Assembly: GCA_963576725.1 (NCBI GenBank)
Contig: OY755244.1
Location: 33,948,446 to 34,012,445 of the forward strand
Direction: 5' to 3'
DNA: 64,000 nucleotides
DNA from: Azorinus chamasolen
Taxonomy: Eukaryota; Mollusca; Bivalvia; Cardiida; Solecurtidae
Each line of letters starts with the position of its first letter. Positions within the stretch are counted from its first letter, which is position 1. Shown here piece after piece: positions 1 through 11,500 of this stretch. The notes beneath the pieces are model-generated. The model made no database searches and was not told where the DNA came from. It saw nothing but the letters and a program-made list of their open reading frames with translations. The position numbers and the translations under genes are program-made.

Positions 1-246
1 GGTTACTTTACTTCGTTACACCGGACCAAGACAGTCGGGTGAAACTTTATAAACCGAGTACCGATGTATCAGCGCTTTACAATGGACATCTAAAAGAACC
101 AGAGGAACTCTATCGATAACAAGAACAGGCCATCGCGCCCGTGTTTCTCTTTATCCGCCCTCTCTCACTCTCTCACTCTCTGGTGCTTCTAAGTCCTGCC
201 CAAAGTTTGCAGAAACGGACGTTTATCAACACAATCAACCAATCAA
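1..246 (+). mobile_element. tRNA-derived SINE, body/tail portion (window edge)
   Basis: The region from GGACCAAG, through TTTACA-TGG-CATCTAAAAGAACC, to AACACAATCAACCAATCA matches a second copy at 28610-28925 along its length. That copy also keeps a B-box. The tRNA-like head is missing here. Confidence 0.6.
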
Positions 247-339
247 AAAGGCTTATCACTCTGTCAATAGTTTTTCAAAAGCTTGCATGAGTAGGGTATG
301 GGTATGAATCAGGTCAAGAATTTACCTTTCAGTACGATA

Positions 340-1804
340 AGGGTTACTTGCCCCCTAGTGACGCATTTTTGCGCCTCTATAAAATTCACTTTGTGAAAAC
401 ATTGTGACAAATAGAGCATTTGCTCCTATAGGAGCAAATTAATGCTCTATTTATCACAATGGTTACAAATTACAAAATCTAAAACAACAAGAGATGTTTG
501 TAAAACATGTATACCCCCAGACCCCCTGACCTTTGATCTAGTGACCTCAACTATAGAGGTCATCTAGTTGTCATGACCAACCACCACAGCAAGTTTGAAG
601 ATCCTAAGCCAAACCCTTGAGCAGTTAAGGTCATGGTGACCTTGACCTTTGACTTAGTGACCTAAAAAATATTAGGGGTTATCTATTGGTCATGACTAAC
701 CAGCACAGCAAGTTTGAAGATCCTAAGCCTAACCCTTGAGCAGTTATTGATCGCAAACCATTTCACCAGTAAAGGTCATGGTGACCTTGACCTTTGACCA
801 AGTGACCTAAAAAAACAATAGGGCTCATCTAGTTGTCATGACCAACCACCTAAGAAAATTTGAAGATCCTAAGCCAAACCCTTGAGCAGTTATTGATCAG
901 AAACCATTTTACAAGTTAAGGTCATGGTGACCTTGACCCTTGACCTAGTGACCTCAAATACAATAGAGGTCATCCAGTTGTCATGATCAATTACCGCAGC
1001 AAGTTTGAAGATCCTAGGCCAAACCCTTGAGCAGTTATTGATCGGAAACCATTTCACCCTTTAAGGTCATGGTGACCTTGACCTTTGACCTAGTGACCTA
1101 AAAAACAATAGGACTCATTTAGTTTTCATGACCAACCACCTAAGCAAATTTGAAGATCCTAAGCCAACCCCTTTAGCAGTTATTGATCAGAAACCATTTT
1201 ACCAATTAAGGTCATGGTGACCTTGACCTTTGACCTAGTGACCTCAAAATCAATAGGGGTCATCTAGTGGCCATGACCAACTACCACAGCAAGTTTGAAG
1301 ATTCTAAGCTAAACCCTTGAGCAGTTATTGATCGAAAACCATTTAACCCATTAAGGTCATGGTGACCTTGACCTTTGACCTAGTGACCTCAAAATCAATA
1401 GGGGTCATCTAGTGGTCATGACCAACCACCACAGCAAGTTTGAAGATCCCAAGCCAAACCCTTGAGCAGTAGTTGATCGGAAACTATTTCACCATTTTAG
1501 GTCATGGTGACCTTGACCTTTGACATAGTGACCTCAAAAACAATAGGGGTCATCTACTTGTCATGACCAAACACCACAGCAAGTTTGAAGATTCTAGGCC
1601 AAGTCATGTATTAGTTATCGTTCGGAAACCATCGATCTACCGACCGACCGACCGACCGACCGACCGACCGACATGTGCAAAGCAATATACCCCCATTTTT
1701 TCAAAAGGGGGGTATAAAAATATTTTTCTCTAGTTAATGCTCCTATTCGGTAGATTAATTCAAAAAGGTTTGATATAAAAATAGCCTAGGAGAAAATGAG
1801 TTAA
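340..1804. mobile_element. Family B fold-back element, split by a pearl-like insertion
   Basis: The left part (340-483) holds the palindrome AAATAGAGCATTTGCTCCTA and its complement. The right part (1717-1804) carries CTCTAGTTAATGCTCC through ...GAGTTAA, the known continuation of family B copies. The inserted material is the tandem array at 484-1716. Confidence 0.7.
484..1716 (+). mobile_element. Pearl-like element A: 145-bp tandem units with ERE/DR1 motifs
   Basis: Begins ACAAGAGATGTTTGTAAAAC with a short hairpin and holds about eight core units. It ends in (CCGA)n (1636-1671) and a CCCC...GGGG hairpin near 1690-1712. Tandem core plus CGGA-type microsatellite is the layout of bivalve pearl/Helitron-related elements. 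Seven units contain AGGTCAtggTGACCT, starting at 628, 773, 919, 1064, 1209, 1354 and 1499. Each is followed directly by a TGACCTTTGACC-type DR1. Confidence 0.75.
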
Positions 1805-1985
1805 TATCTGTGCGCATTACTCTTCCAAATAAAAAAATTCTAGCTCAAAGAATTACATGTATTTAAGGGGAGTGGGTTTAGCATCATGAGTCTGTACATA
1901 TTGCATGCCTGGTTTTTTTAAATTTCAGCTAAAATTTCTTTCCATCAAACATGCTAAATCAACCCTTTACTTCATGATTATCCAT

Positions 1986-2203
1986 TTAACCCCTTCCGTG
2001 CCACAATGACGGGTCAATGATATCACATGCAAACAGTTTGGACCCAGATGAGACGCCGAGTAACTCGGCGTCTCATCAGGATCCAAACTGTTTGTTACTG
2101 TTACTATGTTTTTGAAACAAAATAAAGAAAATAAAACAAAAATGAAAATTTATAGCAGACGACAAAGTTAGCAGACGACAGAGTTTGGCAGCGAAAGGGT
2201 TAA
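1986..2203. mobile_element. Family C fold-back element, TTAA-flanked
   Basis: TTAA ends, with CCC...GGG inverted termini (AACCCCTTCCGTGCC / GGCAGCGAAAGGGTT). The central palindrome is built on GACGCCGAGTAACTCGGCGTC. It lies 200 bp from the SH3b stop, probably beyond or inside the 3' UTR. Confidence 0.8.
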
Positions 2204-2238
2204 GAAATAACAGCATTATGAATGATAATCAGACATAT

Positions 2239-2244
2239 TTTATT
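2239..2244 (-). promoter_or_regulatory. Candidate poly(A) signal of the SH3b gene
   Basis: AATAAA on the minus strand, about 165 nt past the stop codon. It is a reasonable position for a 3' end, but AATAAA is common in AT-rich DNA. Confidence 0.35.
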
Positions 2245-2407
2245 TAATCTTTACAATGGCAGAATCTACAGAATCAGAATGACCTATGTTATTACATAAG
2301 CAAATAAAGCACACTCTGAAAGGAATCGTCTGATCTGGGTCTACACTGTTCGCAAAGGCATTAAACGTTGTATTTATGAAGTGAAGAGTTAATGAACGGG
2401 TGTTCAG

Positions 2408-2504
2408 TTAGCCGATCACAGACTGGCATTTGATGGTTCCTTTATTGCACGAGCACTCGTTTCCAGTGCCGGTACGATGAAACGTCACTCCATCACGGTA
2501 CACA
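2408..2504 (-). CDS. Exon 6 of SH3b gene: Cys-rich repeat 2 and stop
   Basis: The acceptor is ttcatgattcag at 2505. The 97 nt complete the split Ile codon and encode V-Y-R-D-G-x-x-F, E-C-S-C-N-K-G and K-C, then TAA at 2410-2408. The unit repeats the spacing of the one in exons 4-5, which supports both the frame and the splice model. Confidence 0.82.
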
Positions 2505-5500
2505 CTGAATCATGAAACAAAAAATATTGAAGTACAGTAAAAAAAATTGAATAAAACACCTCTAAACCAAACGATAAATTCTGTATAACTGTCAGTCTTG
2601 AATATTTAACCCTTTCTGCGCCAAATTTCTACTTGTCGTCTGCAATCCAGTTTTGTTAAATCGTTCGGTAAAATAAGGAAGGAAGATAAATAAATGCAAA
2701 TTTCAAAGGAATAAAGCACATATATAGAATAGAGTTTGAGAGAAAAATTGACGCCGCCTTAAAAAGACGGCGTCTGCATTGGGACTGCACTATTTGTCGT
2801 ATAGCATTTTTGCGACATTGGCGGTGAAAGGGTTAATGCTTGATGCAAGATGAAAGTCAAGCAGAAAGCTCCTATTGCTTTATGCATGTTTTTCACCCTG
2901 TATTAAGCAACCACATGTCTAAAAAGATCTAAAGTATTCTCTATTAGAATTCCGGTTTAGAGGAGTTTACTGTACACGTTCATTTTTTGTCCCTCTAGAT
3001 TTTTTTAAAAAAACAAACAACCAAGACTGCGTCTTTTCTAAAAAAACCGAAATGGAAGAAAAGCGACCTTTAACTATCGACTGGTGGATTCAGTTTGGAT
3101 TTTGACGGGATACCGAGTTACGCAGTGTCTCATCTGGATCTAAACTGTTTTCAGTGGTCATCAATACCACATATTCGCCACAAGCGACAAAGAGTTCAAA
3201 TACCATTCTGATGAGAAGCCGAATATAGCAATCCACCATAAATGAAATTGGGTTTAAGGTAGCGAGATAGGTTGAGCTAGGGTTAATCACGTGTTATCAG
3301 AACATCACATTTAATACTTCCAAAAGTCTTTTTTTTTCTAAAACAAGAGAACGATTTGGTTTTATTATTATCATACGTATTATACCATATTTATATAGTG
3401 CTCTTTTCAAGCAGGATATGTGCGCGTTCAAAATCGCTTCACGTTAATAAGTTACAATACAAAACTGAGTATATTTAATGCATATAGATTATTTAAAACA
3501 AAGGATATTATAGATATTGATGAGAATAATAAAAATGGAACTAGAGTTTTTTGTCACAAAAACAGATGCCCCCCTCCCCCCCCCCCCCCCCCCCCGCACC
3601 CACACATATACACTGCGACATATTGTCACATTTCTGTACATGAGAACTCGACCAGACTAATGTGTGACATACAGACAGACAAACAACTCTAACAAAACAA
3701 TATGTCAAGGGAAACAACTCAAATGCGTGAAAACACGTTTATATGAAGGAAAGGGTTAAGCAGACAACTGCTTTTAAAGATACCAGTGTTTATTTATTGG
3801 GTAGTTGGTTCAGAGGGGTTTTACTGTATTCAGGAGCATGTCTTAATCTAAATGTAATATACGGACCGTGGCTACACGGGTCCAGGGGATGTTCCCCGGG
3901 AAAATTTAGAATTGTGCAGTTTCGAAACCATTGTGACAAATAGACCATTTGCTCTTATAGGAGCAAATACTCTATATGTCACAATGGTTCCAAATGGTGT
4001 ATTTACAGAGCCTTCAAAAACAGCTTACATGACAAGACAGAACGTATATCAAAGTCTACCCTACTTACCCTTCGATTTTTGTTCCATTTTTGCCATAAAA
4101 TGTTTTCACCTTTCTGATTGATATTACGCACGTGCGTACTTTCGTATCGTTAGCTACGCCCCTGGACTATTACTAAGTAGACATGGCACAAAATACAGTA
4201 AAACCTCTCTATAACGACCACTAAATTACATCAAGTATTTTGTGTTAAAGGCAGGTGGCTGCTTAAAGCAAGGTGAACGTTAAACAGAACGCTCCTATAG
4301 GAGCGTTCTGTTTTACTTTCACCTTGCTTTAAGCAACCACCTGCCCCAAATACAAACTAATTAACACAATTTAATGACCGTTAAAGAGAGGTTTTACTGT
4401 AGAACGGTCCTACAACTGGAGATTACGTTTTGTCCATGCTGCCGTAAACAAATACATGTAATACATCCCGCTCACAGCATGCACAAATACTGACACTTGT
4501 GAAACTGCTGTAAGGGTAGACCAAGATCATAAGCCGCGTTTGAAATGCAGTGTCCGATATTGGTCTACCTTGTTTGTAAATTCACAAGTACCCCTTTAAA
4601 CATGACGTCAGCTTATGGTTAACTATTTCGTTGCCAACGTCTGTCTTCTGCAAACATTGTCGTCTGCTACATTTTTTTTCTCTCATTTTCTTTTCGCAGT
4701 TGCATAGGTAATCACAGATGCGACATTGGCAGCGAAAGAGTTTAAAAAAGTCTTACTTACATTCCATCAGAGAAGCAGTTTTGTCCTGACGGTGAGCAAG
4801 CGCTGAAACCATCATCGCACGTGCAGTACAGAGCGTGAAGCCGGAAGTGCTGACCGTGCTGGTAGGTTCTGGCACATATAACGAAAATATGTGTATGCAC
4901 ATGTGGGAAAATATACTGGAGCCTGCTCAGCTTAAAATGTATATAAAGTAACACCCCATCTAAACCGGAATTCTAGAAGGGAATAATTTAGAAACATTTA
5001 GGCAGGTGGCTGCTTAATGCAGGGTGAAATTTTAAGTCATGCAAAAAGTTCCTACAGGAGTTTTCTGCATATCTTTTACCCTGCATTAGGCTGTCTACAA
5101 AGACTGATATCTATACTAAATTTAACATCCGGTTTAGAGGGGTTTACTGTATATAACGATTTGTAAAAAAATGTTCGATTCACCGTATGTATGGCAAGGT
5201 TCAATTGTATACCTAATCGAGGTGGATTCACTGAGATATATTTTGTTTTGTACCGATTCATTCAATAACTGACACACATCGAAATAAAAATCATTTAACT
5301 CAACAGTACCCGGTGTCCCTTAAAAAGGACAGAGGCAAACAGTGTAGGTTCAGATCAGAGGACTCTTGAAGGTGCCCTCTGACCAGGCTCTGTACGTTTT
5401 GTCAATGGCTTATTCCAGCAAAAAGTTTGCTTCCTGTGCCCTCTAAACAGTAACAAGAGTACCGCATACGGTACATAATACGCCCACTTGCAAACTTTCT

Positions 5501-8500
5501 CAGATTCAACATGCCTTATAAGTGTTGACATTTTCTAATATGTGCTTCAGATCTTGATTTCCATATTAAGGTGATACTATTTCTTAAAAAAAAATGAAGT
5601 GAATATCTTATTAATTAAAAATTACACCTAATCCCCATATTTGCAGATTTTTGTAAAGTGCAACGGCCAGACCTCTGTGAAGACAAACTGAAAGAACCTC
5701 AAAATAAACTCAGCTTCAGATTTTGTTGCTTTAAACATTTGTGTTAAGTTTCATTTTAATAGTTTTCCCAGAAAAAACAGACAAACTAAAAGTTGACAGA
5801 CAAACAAAGCAACACTATTCAACACACAGAGTTCAAGGACCATACCTTTAGAATAAAATGACATATCAAAAACCCGCAATATATGGGAAATTTCATATTA
5901 AGGTTTAACCATATAAAAAAATTGGAGTAAATATCATTTCAAATGAAAAAGTTATGGCCATCCTCATATTTGCATAGATTTGCATTATTTTTTTGAGTGT
6001 AAGGGCTATAACTCCGAAATGACAAACCAAATGAACCTCAGAATCAACGAATTGACAAATCAAATGAACCTCAGAATCAACTCAGCTTCAGGTCTTGATG
6101 CATTAAACAAGTGTGTGAAGTTCATTAATATCTCTCAAATAATATTCCCAGAAAACAGCGGACAAACTATTTGCATGTATTTGCATTATTTTTAAGTACA
6201 AGGGCCATAACTCCGAATCGACAAATCAAACCAATGAACCTCAGAGTCGACTCAGCTTCAGATCTTGATGCATAAAACATTTGTGTTTAGTTTCATTAAT
6301 ATCCCTCAAATAGTTTTAGTTTTCCCAGAAAACAGCGGACAAACTACTTGCATGTATTTGCATTATTTTTTAAGGACAAGGGCCATAATTCTGAAACGAA
6401 AAATCAAATGAACCTCAAAATCAACCCAGCTTCAGATCTTGATGCATTAAACATTGGTGTGAAGTTTCATTAATATTGTCAGATAGTTTTTAGAGAAAAC
6501 GGCGGACAAACAAAATGTTGACGGACGAACGAACGGACGGACGGACGAACAGGGTCACGCCAATATACGACGTATAAAAATGGATGGGTTCCAAAGTAAT
6601 TAAACGGGTAATAATGATAGGTTAATATGTGTCTTAGATACATGTATTTGAATGTAAAGTGTTGCATTTTTTTGCATTTTCGTCACCCCTTCTCACGCTG
6701 TACGCAGATTAAACGCCAAGTAATTCGGCGTCTGGCCAGACTCAAAACTGTTTGCGATTTGTCTTATAGTCTATCACAATTTCAGTCAGTTGGATGAATT
6801 TTAAAAATGCTTTCCCACCAACTTTTCAGCTAAATTATTTTTTATAGCATGAGAATGGGTTAATATTTTTTGCTAAGGTTTACGTTGAAAATAACTATGC
6901 AGCGAGTGTGTCTTCCTGGACAAATATTCTACTATTAAGTCTTAATGCTTGTGTAATTTTCGTCTCTGCCATTTCACTCTATCTTGGGCTAGAAAATAAT
7001 AGAGTTATTCCGAATGAAAATATTCCTGAAAGAAATCATAATTATTAATTACAGTAGAACCTGTCCTAAGCGGCCATTCATTTATTGAACATAGAAGTCT
7101 TAAAAGCAGGTGGTTCTATACTGCAGGGCAAAAGTAATGCAGAAAGCTCCTATATGAGCTTTTTGCAATACTTTTGACCCGCATTAAGCAGGCACTTGCC
7201 TTACAGACCCATAATTAGACTTCTTTAATGGCTGCTTAAGACAGATTCTACTGCGTATGAATGCTTAATACGACTGAAACAGCAGAATCAGATCTATATT
7301 GTTTCTTAAGCAAACAGAGTAGACCCTGATCAGACGGCTCCTATAGGAGCCGTTTGATCTCGGTCCACTCTGTTTGCAAAAGCATAGAAAGGTTTATTTA
7401 TGGTTGAAGTTTTGGCTTTATTCATGTTCCCCACAGTGAATCCGTTTATAGGCCAAGTCTTATGTTCGTACTCATCAAAACAATGGATTTGAATCGTTGG
7501 TATGTTGTCATTTGAATTCTGAAATTTTAACATTATAAATATTTACATTTTTCAGTTTTTTATTTTCCAGTACGATTTGCACCATGTATATACATTACAA
7601 AACCAGTTCGACACTGCCACCTGTGGCTTTTGTGTTACATGTATATATATTCTAAGAAAACCTTCGCGCAGATGCAGTAGAACGTGGATTAAGCGGTCAT
7701 CAAAAAAGAGGTTTGATTATTGGTCTGTGAGGCAGGTGGTGGTTTCATGCAGGTCAAAGGGAGCTTTCTGCATTATTTTTGCCCTGCATTAAGCAACCAT
7801 CTGCTTTTTTACACTCCTATGTTAAATAAATTAATGGTGGCTTAAGACAGGCTCTACCGTACATGTATGGTAAAAAACGTGGCTTGCACAACGGCACCTA
7901 TAGGAGCAGTCAGATCCTGTTTGCTGTTGGTACATTAACACATTTAGGTACCAAACTGAACTGGGTACGGGCACATATCTCACACCAACATCGCTACACA
8001 GTAAACCCCTCTAAACCGGCATTCTAGTAGAGATAATTTAACCTTTCTCTTGCTGAATTTTAAAATACATTTCTCCTTCTTCACCCATGTCCTGTTGTAT
8101 AATTACATATATCTTCACTGTGTACAAGTATTTCGCTGTGCAATCACTGTCATGGAGTGCACTTGTTGCACAATCAATTTGTAAATAGTGCAGACCCTGA
8201 TGAGACAGCTCCTGCAGGAGCTGTCTCATCTGGATTTTCACTATTTACAGGTAGGTATATTTACGCGAATAGCAAGCGAAGGGTTAAGTAAGTTTTATGT
8301 TAATGCAGGGTGAAAGTCGTGCAACAAGCTCCTAGAGGGGCTTTCTGCATGACTTTCACCCTGCATTAAGTTGCCACCTGTCTCCAAGTCCGATATTTGT
8401 ACTTAATTGAATGTCCGCTTAGGAGGGGTTTTACTGTTCTTGTATATACATTATTTTTATATTCAAAATTTCCTCATTCTTTCCAAAAATGAATAAATTT

Positions 8501-11500
8501 ATGAATTAACAAGAGACGTCACAGTCACGCGACAAATGCCCCCATTCATTCACAGATAAACAAGTAATTGTACCCTGTGACCTTGACCTTTGACATATGG
8601 ACCAGGGAGCTGAACGCGACACGTCTTTGTCTGGTGAACATCTGTGCCAAGTTATATTGAAATTCATTGATAGATAAAGATGTTACAGACCGGACACGAA
8701 ATTTGTGACAAAGTAATTGTATTATGTGACCTTGACCTTTGACCCATGGACCAGGGAGTTGAAAGCGACACATCATATTTGCCTGATGAACATTTGTGCC
8801 AAATTATATTGAAATCCATTGATATATAAAGAAGTTACAGACCGGACACAAAATTTGTGACAACGTAATTGTACCCTGTGACCTTGACCTTTGACCTATG
8901 GATCTTGGAGTTGAAAGCGACACCTCGTCTTTGTGTGGTGAACACTTGTGCCAAGTTATATTGAAATCCATCGATAGATAAAGAAGTTACAGACCGGACA
9001 CGAAATTTGTTACAAATTATTTTACACTCTGACCTTGACCTTTGACCCATGGACCTGGGAGTTGAACGCGACACATCGTCTTTGTGTGGTGAACATTTGT
9101 GGCAAGTTATATTGAAATCCATTGATAGATGAAGAAGTTACAGACCGGACACGAAATTTGTGACAAAGTAATTGTACCCTGTGACCTTGACCTTTGACCC
9201 ATGGACCAGGGAGTTGAACGCAACACATCGTCTTTGTGTGGTGAACATTTGTGGCACGCAATATTGAAATCCATTGATAGATGAAGAGGTTACAGACCGG
9301 ACATGAAATTTGTGACAAAGTAATTGTACGCTGTGACATTGACCTTTGACCCATGGACCAGGGAGTTAAACACGACACATCGTCTCTGTCCGGTGAACAT
9401 TTGTGGTAAGTTATATTGAAATCCATTGATAGATGAAAAAGTTACAGACCGGACACGAATTTGGGACGGATGGAAGGACAGACGGACGGACGGACGGACA
9501 GACAGACGGACAGACGGAAGGACGGACAATGCGATTACTATATGCCCTCCTTTGGGGGCATAAAACATATTTAACTAGAACTGTAAGCCAAAGGCAAACG
9601 AATACCCCCCCCCCCCCCACCCCCATCTGTCTGGAACACCTATCATCAATCTGAACATATGTACATACAGAAACATGAAGAGATTTAAAAACAATACATG
9701 CCTAACCCAATTTATGTAATAAAAATTAAGAATAATTCAGAGAAATAAGACCCTTTCATGAGGTTTTTGTCAAATCCAAAGTTCTAAAGCTAGGTACCTT
9801 TTCAGAAAAACGTTAAGTTCAAGGACCATAACTCTGACAAAAATTATTCAACCAGACCGATATTTGAACTTAAGCTGTATTTAGCTTTATGTCAAATATG
9901 AAGTTAATATCTCCAACCACTTCCAAAGATAGACCGTAAAATTGAAAAATTGACCAAAAAAAATAAAGTTCAAGGGCCAAAACTCTGGCAAAATTTATTC
10001 AACCAGACTGAGATTGGGAATTAAGCTGTAAATGATCTAGAGTTAGCTTTATGCCAAATATAAAGTTAATATCTGCAACCACTTCCCAAAAAAGTTTGGA
10101 AAATCTCAAATTTGAAGAAAAAACTAAAGTTCAAGGGCAATAACTCTAGAAATAATTATTCAACCGGACTGAGATTGTAACATCAGCTGTAACTTATCTA
10201 GATTTAGCTTTGTACTAAATATAGAGTTGATATCTCGAGTCACTTCCATAAAGTCAAGAAAACCGGAACACGTTGGTAGGGGACTAAAAAGGGGAGATAA
10301 CTCCTGAAGTAATAGTCCGATCATAATAGAAATATGCGGTGCACAGGTTTATATGGTCATATGGCTATACATGAACTTTCAACAAAATTGAAGCAAAACT
10401 GTAGAAGAAGAAGGTCGGACAAAATTGTGTCCACGGACGGACAGACGGACGGACAGACAGATGGACAACTTGATTCCAGTATACCCCCAGCCTTCGTTGT
10501 GGGGTATAACTAAAAAAATGTGTCTGTAAGACACAGTAATGCCCCCGTGTGGTTGCTTGCCTAGATGCACGTAAAATTTCCAAGTCATTTGACCTTGACC
10601 TTGGGCTTGCGGACAGCATGGGCCGGGTGCGTAATGAAAGTATGGATGATGTTGAATGTGTATATGCAATTCCATGCCAATAGCTATAGCGGTTAGTAAA
10701 ATATAAGACGATGAAAAAACTGTGACAACCAACTGCACGTAAAATTCCTAAGTCATTTAACTTTGACATTGGGCTTGAGGGCAGCATGGGTCGGGTGCGT
10801 AATGAAAATAGGGGTGGCATTTAATGTGTATATGCAATTCCATGCAAATAGCTACAGTGGTTAGGGAGATATAAGACAATGAAAAAACTGTGACAGCCAA
10901 CTGCACGTAAAATTTCCAAGTCATTTGACGTTGACCTTGGGCTTGCGGGCAGCATGGGCTGAGTGTGCAATGAAAGTATGGATGGTGTTTAATGTGTATA
11001 TGCAATTCAATGGCAATAGCTACAGTGGTTAGGGAGATATAAGATAATGAAAAAACTGTGACAAATAACTGCACGTAAATGTGACAACAAACTGCACGTA
11101 AAATTTCCAAGTCATTTGACCTCGACCTTGGGCTTGCGGGCAGCATGGGTAGGGTATCAAATGATAGCATAGATGGTAAATGATGTGTATGTGAAGTTTC
11201 ATGGGTATAAGTGTAGAAATTGCTGACAATAACACTTGAAAAACCGTGACAACCAACTGCACCTAAAAGCGTGACACACGGACATACGGACAGACGGACG
11301 GTCGAACATGTGCAAAATATAACCCCCCCCCCCCCTGACTATCGTCAACGAGGGCATACAAATGTTGTCGTAAAGGGATGCTACGCAATCGACGCGCTGT
11401 AGAATATAAAGTCTCTTGCTACTTTTATGTCTCTCTTTAATCCCTTTCTAGTTATTCCATATACATGTATATGTCTTCCTTTCTACGCCTTTGCAACCAG

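Noticed and set aside
3569..3595. Long C-run as a regulatory or quadruplex element
   Set aside because: Several similar C/G runs occur in the window (12734, 21049, 35284, 57400); simple mononucleotide slippage is the plain explanation.
9022..9426. 134-codon minus-strand frame
   Set aside because: Follows the tandem units of pearl-like element B; overlapping frames in the same array are equally open.
10365..11170. Several 119-151-codon minus-strand frames
   Set aside because: Tandem repeat units of elements C and D plus the CGGA tract; no protein family signal.
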